DNA from: Chloroflexi bacterium UBA6077
GTDB taxonomy: Bacteria > Chloroflexota > UBA6077
Assembly: GCA_002436065.1 (NCBI GenBank)
Contig: DIXP01000072.1
Coordinates: forward strand, 1 to 12,174
Direction of reading: 5' to 3'
DNA: 12,174 bases
Shown here: positions 7,505-12,174 of the stretch, one piece after another
Layout: every line of letters begins with the position of its first letter
Numbering within the stretch: position 1 is the first letter of the stretch
Translations under genes and position numbers: made by a program
Notes under the pieces: generated by a model
What the model saw: only the letters and a program-made list of their open reading frames with translations
Database searches by the model: none
What the model was told of the DNA's origin: nothing

Positions 7505-8584
7505 ATGGCGGAAGCGGCGTCGACGGAGGGCAAGGCAGTCTCCAAGGGAGTGGCGACGCTCACGGAGGATGGCCACCTGCTGGTGGGGGAGTTCGGCGTT
7601 TTCCTCGGGCTGCACAGTGAGCGGCTGCAGCTGTCCCGCAAGGGGCAGACGCTGCTGGAAACGCCGCTGATAAAGCTGTCGCACGTCCTCGTGCTCTCCT
7701 CGGGGGTGTCCGTAAGCAGCAACGCGATCCGCGAGTGTTGCCTGCGGGGCATACCGATCACATTCCTGGATGGGCGGGGCGACCCGTATGCCACTCTCCT
7801 CTCCCCCGAACTCACCGGAACCATCCGCACCCGACGAGAGCAGCTCCTGGCCTACGCGGACGCTCGGGGGGTCCACCTCGCCCGGTGCTTCGCCGGCGGC
7901 AAGCTGGGGAACCAGGTGAATCTGCTGCGCTACGCCTCCAAGTACCGGAAGACGCTGGATCCAGGGCTGTTCGACAGGGTAAGGGAGCACTGGCTGGCCA
8001 TCGAGGAGATCGCCGGGGATTTGGACCATCTTCACGGTGAGACGATCGAAGAGGTACGCGGCGAGGTGCTCTCCGCCGAGGGGCGGGCAACCCAGCACTA
8101 CTGGGAGGCGGTGAAAGAGCTGCTGGTGGAGGACCACGACTGGCCGGGGAGAGAGACCCGCGGAGCGGACGACTTGGTCAACTCCATGCTCAACTATGGC
8201 TACGGTGTGCTGGGTTCGAAGGTGCAGCACGCCCTGGTGCTGGCCGGGCTCGATCCTTACGCGGGTTTTCTACATGCGGACAGGGCGGGGAAGCACTCCC
8301 TGGTCTACGACCTGATCGAGGAGTTCCGGCAGGCGGTGGTGGACCGCGCGGTGCTGGCGCTCCTGAACCGTCGCATGGAGCTGGGGATGGAGGAGGGCAA
8401 GCTGAACGATTCGACCCGCCGCCTGGTGGCGGAGAAGGTGTTGGAGCGGCTGGAGCAGGGGGTGGATCGGTACGAGGGCAAGAAGCGTCCGCTGCGCTCC
8501 ATCCTCCACTCACAGGCTCGCCACATAGCCACCTATGTCCGGGGCGATGGCAAGTCCTACACTCCGTTTGTGGCCGGCTGGTAG
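7505..8584 (+). CDS. cas1: Cas1 integrase
   Basis: This is the 359-residue catalytic subunit of the Cas1-Cas2 complex, which inserts new spacers at the leader end of the array. The N-terminal beta-sandwich begins near TEDGHLLVGEFGVFLGL. The metal-binding triad of the helical domain is visible: E192 in SAEGRATQHYW, H257 in GFLHADRAGKHS and D269 in LVYDLIEEFR. An RxxIRxRR-like segment (TIRTRREQ) lies near residue 105. The N-terminal extension of about 14 residues is slightly longer than usual. ATG 7505 has a GAGGTAGGG ribosome site just upstream. The sequence is a conventional type I Cas1 with no reverse transcriptase or Cas4 fusion and no sign of inactivation. Confidence 0.97.
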   Translation: MAEAASTEGKAVSKGVATLTEDGHLLVGEFGVFLGLHSERLQLSRKGQTLLETPLIKLSHVLVLSSGVSVSSNAIRECCLRGIPITFLDGRGDPYATLLSPELTGTIRTRREQLLAYADARGVHLARCFAGGKLGNQVNLLRYASKYRKTLDPGLFDRVREHWLAIEEIAGDLDHLHGETIEEVRGEVLSAEGRATQHYWEAVKELLVEDHDWPGRETRGADDLVNSMLNYGYGVLGSKVQHALVLAGLDPYAGFLHADRAGKHSLVYDLIEEFRQAVVDRAVLALLNRRMELGMEEGKLNDSTRRLVAEKVLERLEQGVDRYEGKKRPLRSILHSQARHIATYVRGDGKSYTPFVAGW

Positions 8585-8617
8585 GGACCGCGCTTCTGAG
8601 TCCGACCGTCCACTTGC

Positions 8618-8629
8618 GCCGCCGGCGGC
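8618..8629. repeat. Perfect 12-nt G+C palindrome in the cas1-cas2 gap
   Basis: GCCGCCGGCGGC reads the same on both strands and lies in the 92-nt gap between cas1 and cas2. No T tract follows, so a classical terminator is not supported. A second small inverted repeat (TGGCT at 8654-8658 with AGCCA at 8669-8673) stands just before the cas2 start and could weaken its translation. Function is unknown. Confidence 0.35.
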
Positions 8630-8676
8630 CGAAATCCGGAAGCAGCCCGCTGATGGCTGAAAGATGATAGCCAATC

Positions 8677-8934
8677 GTGATGTGTCTGCTGGTCTACGAC
8701 ATCCCTGGAGACAGGCTGAGAGCGAAGGTGGCTGACATCTGCCTGGACTACGGTCTGGAGCGGGTCCAGTACAGCGCCTTCATGGGCGAGCTTAACCACA
8801 ACCTGCAGGGTGAGCTGCTGCAGAAGCTGCGCCGTCGGGTGGGGAAGCAGGAGGCCAATGTCCAGCTCTTCCCCATCTGCGAGAAGGACCTCCGCCTCCG
8901 GAGGGAGATCATGGTAAGGAAGGCGTCGGAATAG
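8677..8934 (+). CDS. cas2: Cas2, structural partner of Cas1
   Basis: This 85-residue ferredoxin-fold protein dimerises and bridges two Cas1 dimers in the spacer-integration complex. The first strand carries the family signature CLLVYDIPGDR with the conserved Asp (residue 8), followed by VADICLDYGLERVQYSAFMGEL, the usual Q-x-S-x-F element. A late strand, VQLFPICEKD, completes the fold. The length is typical (80-100). GTG 8677 and ATG 8680 are adjacent possible starts; neither has a strong ribosome site, which is unusual beside cas1. The stop codon runs straight into the G-rich tract before cas4. Confidence 0.94.
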   Translation: MMCLLVYDIPGDRLRAKVADICLDYGLERVQYSAFMGELNHNLQGELLQKLRRRVGKQEANVQLFPICEKDLRLRREIMVRKASE

Positions 8935-8970
8935 GGGGGATGGGAGGCGACGGGATGGGTGGGATAGGGG
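8934..8970 (+). other. G-quadruplex-forming tract between cas2 and cas4
   Basis: Six runs of three or more G lie on the coding strand: 8934-8939, 8942-8944, 8952-8954, 8957-8959, 8961-8963 and 8967-8970. The last four form the compact motif GGGATGGGTGGGATAGGGG with loops of 2, 1 and 3 nt, matching the canonical quadruplex pattern. The tract starts at the cas2 stop and ends 7 nt before the first possible cas4 start (GTG 8978). A quadruplex in DNA or mRNA here could affect cas4 expression; this is inference. Confidence 0.55.
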
Positions 8971-8977
8971 ATGGAGA

Positions 8978-9658
8978 GTGCCTGGCATACAGCACTCAGC
9001 ACCCTGGTGCCCGGGGCTCGGCACTTTGAACACAGGACAGCGCCCTCTGCCCGAGTTGTCGGTTAGCGACGTGCGCCAGTGGGTCTACTGCCCGAGGATC
9101 GTCTACTACCGCCTTTGCCAGCCGCTCCGCAGGCCTACCACCTACAAGATGGAGGAGGGGAAGCTTCAGCACGAGCGGATCGAAGAGCTAGAGGCGCGGC
9201 GGACCATGCGAGCGTACGGTCTTCGGCAGGAGGAGCTGGAGGGGGTGGTGGAGCGGCACTTTCGGCCCAGGTTGCGATCCCAGCGACTGGGGCTCTCGGG
9301 CATAGTGGACCTGGTGCTGGTGCTGCCGCTGGAGTCGATTCCGGTGGAGTACAAGCATACGGAGGCTCCGCTGGGCTTGAACCACAAGTACCAACTGGTG
9401 GCGTATGCCCTGTTAGCTGAAGAGCAGTGGGGCAGGCCGGTGCGCCGGGGGATGGTGCACTTCCTGGCCAGCGAGCGGGTGGAGGATGTGCCGATTACGC
9501 CCAACGGTCGCACCCATCTGCGCAAGATCCTGTGGGAGATCCGGGACATGGTTGTTGGGGAGCATCTGCCCCCTCCTACCTCGAAGCGGGGTCGTTGTGT
9601 GGACTGCGAGTACCGCCGTTTCTGTGGGGATGTGGAGGTGGAGCCTTGTACTTCCTGA
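8978..9658 (+). CDS. cas4: Cas4 exonuclease (RecB-like, 4Fe-4S)
   Basis: This protein of up to 226 residues acts with Cas1-Cas2 to trim prespacers and select the PAM. Motifs, numbered from GTG 8978, are VYCPRIVYYR (C38), GIVDLVL (D111), VEYKHTE (E124-x-K126) and a Q-x-x-x-Y element in KYQLVAYALLAEE. The C-terminal cluster RCVDCEYRRFC gives C207, C210 and C216, which with C38 should hold a 4Fe-4S cluster. The start is uncertain. The first 26 residues (Trp, Cys, Pro, Gly-rich) do not look like Cas4, which normally begins just before the SVSDVRQW-type strand, so TTG 9026 or TTG 9056 could be the real start. GTG 8978 is kept because G-rich bases just upstream could serve as a ribosome site. The end overlaps csa1 by 13 nt. 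Confidence 0.92.
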   Translation: MPGIQHSAPWCPGLGTLNTGQRPLPELSVSDVRQWVYCPRIVYYRLCQPLRRPTTYKMEEGKLQHERIEELEARRTMRAYGLRQEELEGVVERHFRPRLRSQRLGLSGIVDLVLVLPLESIPVEYKHTEAPLGLNHKYQLVAYALLAEEQWGRPVRRGMVHFLASERVEDVPITPNGRTHLRKILWEIRDMVVGEHLPPPTSKRGRCVDCEYRRFCGDVEVEPCTS

Positions 9659-10560
9659 GCGATGAGGAGCGACGCTACGTGCTGCGGAAGTTGCTGCCGG
9701 AATCGCGGCGCGGTGATGTGCATTCCGAACTGCGGGGATGGAGTTGGAGGGATCCGCCTCTATCGCCCGTTTACGACGTGCCCCTCGGTGTGTCGGAGAT
9801 AGCCGGGCGTTATTGCGGCACGGCGCGAGACGTGTATCTGCGCAGGGTTGTGGGGGTGAAGGCTCCACCCAACGTCGCGATGGTGGAGGGGCGGCTGCTG
9901 CATCGCGCCGTGGCCGGCCAACTGCTGCGAGCCATTCAGACCGTGTATACCCACCCGGTCGGCAGCGTGCTGCAGGCGTTGGAGGGTTTGCGCACTCCTT
10001 GCCTGGATGACGAGGATGTTGCCACCCTGCCGGAGCAGGTGCGGTGTCAGATTCGGGGCAAGGTGGAGGCGCTCGCGGAGTTCGAGTACCACCGCATCGT
10101 GACCAGGGTTGCGGACGTGCTTGCTCGCCAGCCGAGGGTGGGGCAGGGTGGCCTGGCTGCTCTCGCGCTTCCGGTGATGGTTGAGTTGCCGCTGGACGGC
10201 CGCTTCCTGGGGCTGTCCTCGCACCTATCGGCGGACGCGGTCTCGCTTTTCGAGCCGATGGTGGTGGATCTCAAGTTCGGGCCCAGGCGTGACTTCCATC
10301 GTCTGGCCACGGCGGGATATGCGTTGGTGCTGGAGAGCTTGCACGAGTGCCCTATCAATCTCGGCTGTGTGACCTACGTCTGTGTTGAAGGCGGGCGGGT
10401 GTCGATGGAGCGGGACTTCCACCTGATCGACGACGAGGTACGACAGTGGTTTGTCGAGGCCAGGGATGAGACGATGAGGCTTGTGAGCGAGGATATCGAC
10501 CCCGGCACATCCTCCGAGTGCCATGAAGGTTGCCCCTATCTGGACCATTGCCGCCGATGA
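9646..10560 (+). CDS. csa1: Csa1, subtype I-A Cas4-family nuclease
   Basis: This 304-residue protein is the second Cas4-type nuclease of the locus and the strongest I-A marker. The N-terminus YFLSDEERRYVLRKLLPESR, then ELRGWSW, and VSEIAGRYCGTARDVYLRR with C57 are the Csa1 pattern. The nuclease core is VVDLKFG (D208-x-K210) followed by DFHRLATAGYALVLE. Three C-terminal cysteines, C292, C296 and C302, plus C57 should bind an Fe-S cluster. TTG 9646 is chosen because GGAGGTGG (9634-9641) is 4 nt upstream and the family-specific sequence begins exactly there. The open frame extends back to 9427, but that part is a shadow of cas4. In Pyrococcus, Cas4-1 and Cas4-2 (Csa1) act on opposite ends of a prespacer, setting PAM and orientation; the tandem here suggests the same division. 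Confidence 0.93.
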   Translation: MYFLSDEERRYVLRKLLPESRRGDVHSELRGWSWRDPPLSPVYDVPLGVSEIAGRYCGTARDVYLRRVVGVKAPPNVAMVEGRLLHRAVAGQLLRAIQTVYTHPVGSVLQALEGLRTPCLDDEDVATLPEQVRCQIRGKVEALAEFEYHRIVTRVADVLARQPRVGQGGLAALALPVMVELPLDGRFLGLSSHLSADAVSLFEPMVVDLKFGPRRDFHRLATAGYALVLESLHECPINLGCVTYVCVEGGRVSMERDFHLIDDEVRQWFVEARDETMRLVSEDIDPGTSSECHEGCPYLDHCRR

Positions 10561-10673
10561 CGATGGGGTGCGAGCTGGTTGTGTCCGTGGATGAGGCCCG
10601 AATCATCCCGTTTGGCGAGGGCTTTCGCAAACTTCATCGGATTCCGGCGTCATCCCGAGTTTCGTGTAGCTGA
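10557..10673 (+). CDS. Small ORF coupled to csa1, 38 residues
   Basis: ATG 10557 overlaps the csa1 stop as ATGA, the same junction seen at cas3/cas8 and cas8/cas7. The frame runs 38 codons to TGA 10671-10673. The peptide includes CELVVSVDEARIIPFGEG and a basic segment, FRKLHRIPASSRV, with ordinary protein-like composition. No family is recognised. It could be a real coupled small protein, the truncated start of a gene once present between csa1 and the array, or the 5' part of the leader. Confidence is low because it is short. Confidence 0.25.
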   Translation: MTMGCELVVSVDEARIIPFGEGFRKLHRIPASSRVSCS

Positions 10674-10890
10674 GGGCTTCCACAATGGGCGCGTTTGTGC
10701 GTAAACTACGAGGGAGGCTCTTCGCAAGAGGCCGGCTTTGGCCAGCAGACAGGGGTCTCGCGAAAACGTGGGCGACTTCAGTCGGTCGCCGCCCATTTCC
10801 GGGGAGGAACGAGACGCTCAGAGGCTCAAGAAAGCGGCGTTTAAGGTCGCAATGCCATACGGCTCACCTTTTTGCGGCCCGACACCCGCG
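10674..10890 (+). promoter_or_regulatory. CRISPR leader region
   Basis: These 217 bases lie between the last ORF and the first repeat. By array orientation this is the leader, holding the array promoter and the Cas1-Cas2 docking sequence. It is not the usual A+T-rich leader. It contains inverted repeats: GTTT/AAAC (10693-10706), CTCTT-CGC-AAGAG (10718-10730) and GGCGAC/GTCGCC (10771-10776 with 10785-10790). No convincing -35/-10 pair could be assigned. Open frames crossing it into the repeats are not supported as genes. Confidence 0.65.
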
Positions 10891-12174
10891 GCTTCACTAC
10901 CAACGATCCGTCGAAGGATACTGAAAGTTGTTGCGGGCACTGTTTTGCTTTGCTTGACTCATTGCTTCACTACCAACGATCCGTCGAAGGATACTGAAAG
11001 GATTGTGAGCCGGACGAGGGTAGCCACGACTGGCACAGGCTTCACTACCAACGATCCGTCGAAGGATACTGAAAGATGCGCTGCGTTCTCTGCAGTGAGG
11101 TCGGACAGCGTGCTTCACTACCAACGATCCGTCGAAGGATACTGAAAGGAACTGAGTCGCAGACTTTAATCGCATAGCGGCAATGCTTCACTACCAACGA
11201 TCCGTCGAAGGATACTGAAAGGACCAAGCAGATGGAGGACATGGCAAACGGCAAGGGGCGCTTCACTACCAACGATCCGTCGAAGGATACTGAAAGTTCA
11301 TGGCAGGGGCCTGAAGGCCACCTGGCGAGGGAAGCTTCACTACCAACGATCCGTCGAAGGATACTGAAAGAGGCGTCACTCGTGGCTGGAGTCGTTGGCG
11401 GCGTCGTCGCTTCACTACCAACGATCCGTCGAAGGATACTGAAAGGCTGGTCCAAAGAGCACCCGCCTCCTGCGATACAGCTAGCTTCACTACCAACGAT
11501 CCGTCGAAGGATACTGAAAGTTGCCCCCCTTGCCCTTCGCCTCCATGCCGGCCAGCCGCTTCACTACCAACGATCCGTCGAAGGATACTGAAAGCTGGAT
11601 GAGCATGCCCATGGCCTGCGGTCCATCGCCGCTTCACTACCAACGATCCGTCGAAGGATACTGAAAGCGTAGTACTGATTGCTGCCCCATCTACCGACGC
11701 AGCGCGCTTCACTACCAACGATCCGTCGAAGGATACTGAAAGCCGACACCAACATGGTGCAGTGCCTGACGCGGGAGGTGGCTTCACTACCAACGATCCG
11801 TCGAAGGATACTGAAAGATTCGGAGTGGAGGCTGCAGGGGCGCCAGGCGTAGCAGGCTTCACTACCAACGATCCGTCGAAGGATACTGAAAGGTGACGTG
11901 CTCGCTGATCCGCTTCTGAGCGGATTGATGCTTCACTACCAACGATCCGTCGAAGGATACTGAAAGATCGCAGTTGCGCGACTGAGGATTGCGGAGGGCA
12001 GGGGCTTCACTACCAACGATCCGTCGAAGGATACTGAAAGTGGTTCACCGCCTCTCAGTCCATCTCGGGGCAAATCGGCTTCACTACCAACGATCCGTCG
12101 AAGGATACTGAAAGGCCTGCGTCTTGGCGATGTCTGCCGGCAGGGTGGTGGTGCTTCACTACCAACGATCCGTC
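10891..12174 (+). CRISPR. CRISPR array: 17 complete 37-nt repeats plus one partial
   Basis: Repeats start at 10891, 10964, 11039, 11112, 11185, 11260, 11334, 11409, 11484, 11558, 11631, 11706, 11781, 11856, 11930, 12004, 12078 and 12153; the last is cut by the window edge after 22 nt. All complete copies read as identical. Each begins GCTTCACTACCAACG and ends ACTGAAAG. Between these lies ATCC-GTCGAA-GGAT, a 4-bp stem with a 6-nt loop (repeat positions 16-29). Cas6 cleavage after position 29 would leave ACTGAAAG as the 5' handle, like the ATTGAAAG/C tags of I-A, I-B and type III systems. This places transcription on the + strand with the leader to the left. The 17 spacers are 36 (4), 37 (5) or 38 (8) nt and all differ. 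The array continues beyond the window. Confidence 0.99.
11908..11925 (+). repeat. Hairpin inside spacer 14
   Basis: ATCCGCTTCTGAGCGGAT forms a 7-bp stem with a TCTG loop inside the spacer at 11893-11929. It is longer than the 4-bp stem of the repeat itself. The source may be a terminator or other palindrome of the targeted element; structure in the spacer could also affect crRNA maturation. Both are inference. Confidence 0.6.

Noticed and set aside
9007..9028. Hairpin followed by TTT after cas2 as a terminator
   Set aside because: The stem is only 5 bp and the T run is three bases; it lies before or inside cas4 in a same-strand operon.
9427..9645. Upstream extension of the csa1 frame back to 9427
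   Set aside because: It overlaps cas4 in another frame with shadow-like Gly/Ala/Pro composition; Csa1 homology and a strong ribosome site begin at TTG 9646.
10685..11145. Open frames crossing the leader and first repeats (10685-10924, 10738-11145)
   Set aside because: They run into the CRISPR repeats and repeat the same translated motif each unit; they have no family resemblance or convincing ribosome site.
10897..11868. Minus-strand open frames through the array with a repeated SVSFDGSLVVK motif
   Set aside because: The periodic motif is just the translated repeat; period plus variable spacers explains these frames.

Overview
The window holds a nearly complete type I CRISPR-Cas locus, closest to subtype I-A by gene content, followed by a CRISPR array that runs off the right edge. 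The DNA is bacterial-looking: about 55-65% G+C, strong AGGAGG-type ribosome sites, ATGA stop/start overlaps and several GTG/TTG starts. The I-A hallmarks (Csa1, a zinc-type Cas6, a DevR-type Cas7) are common in thermophiles. Nothing in the sequence identifies the species.

Layout: (1) 1-685 carries a possibly 5'-truncated hypothetical gene (tentatively DUF6414-like) and a 40-residue ORF. (2) 712-6389 is a tightly coupled effector operon: cas3 (helicase first, HD nuclease last), a divergent cas8-like large subunit, cas7 and cas5, joined by overlaps of a few bases. (3) After a 65-base gap, 6455-10560 holds the processing and adaptation genes cas6, cas1, cas2, cas4 and csa1 (a second Cas4-type nuclease). 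This half is visibly more G+C-rich than the effector half. (4) 10557-10890 holds a tiny coupled ORF and the leader. (5) 10891-12174 is the array: 17 identical complete 37-nt repeats, 17 spacers of 36-38 nt, and a partial 18th repeat at the edge.

How they work together: Cas1-Cas2, with Cas4 and Csa1 trimming and orienting prespacers, insert spacers next to the leader. The array is transcribed on the + strand. Cas6 cuts each repeat at the base of its small hairpin, leaving an ACTGAAAG 5' handle. Cas8, Cas7 and Cas5 form the crRNA-guided complex, and Cas3 unwinds and shreds the target.

The most interesting observation is inside cas8. An AGGAGGT ribosome site sits 7 nt before an in-frame ATG at 4128 and would yield a separate 155-residue helical protein from the cas8 C-terminus. 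No separate small-subunit gene (csa5/cas11) is visible, so this looks like an internally translated Cas11. Other points are the fused helicase-HD Cas3, a G-quadruplex motif between cas2 and cas4, and the compositional break between the two gene blocks.
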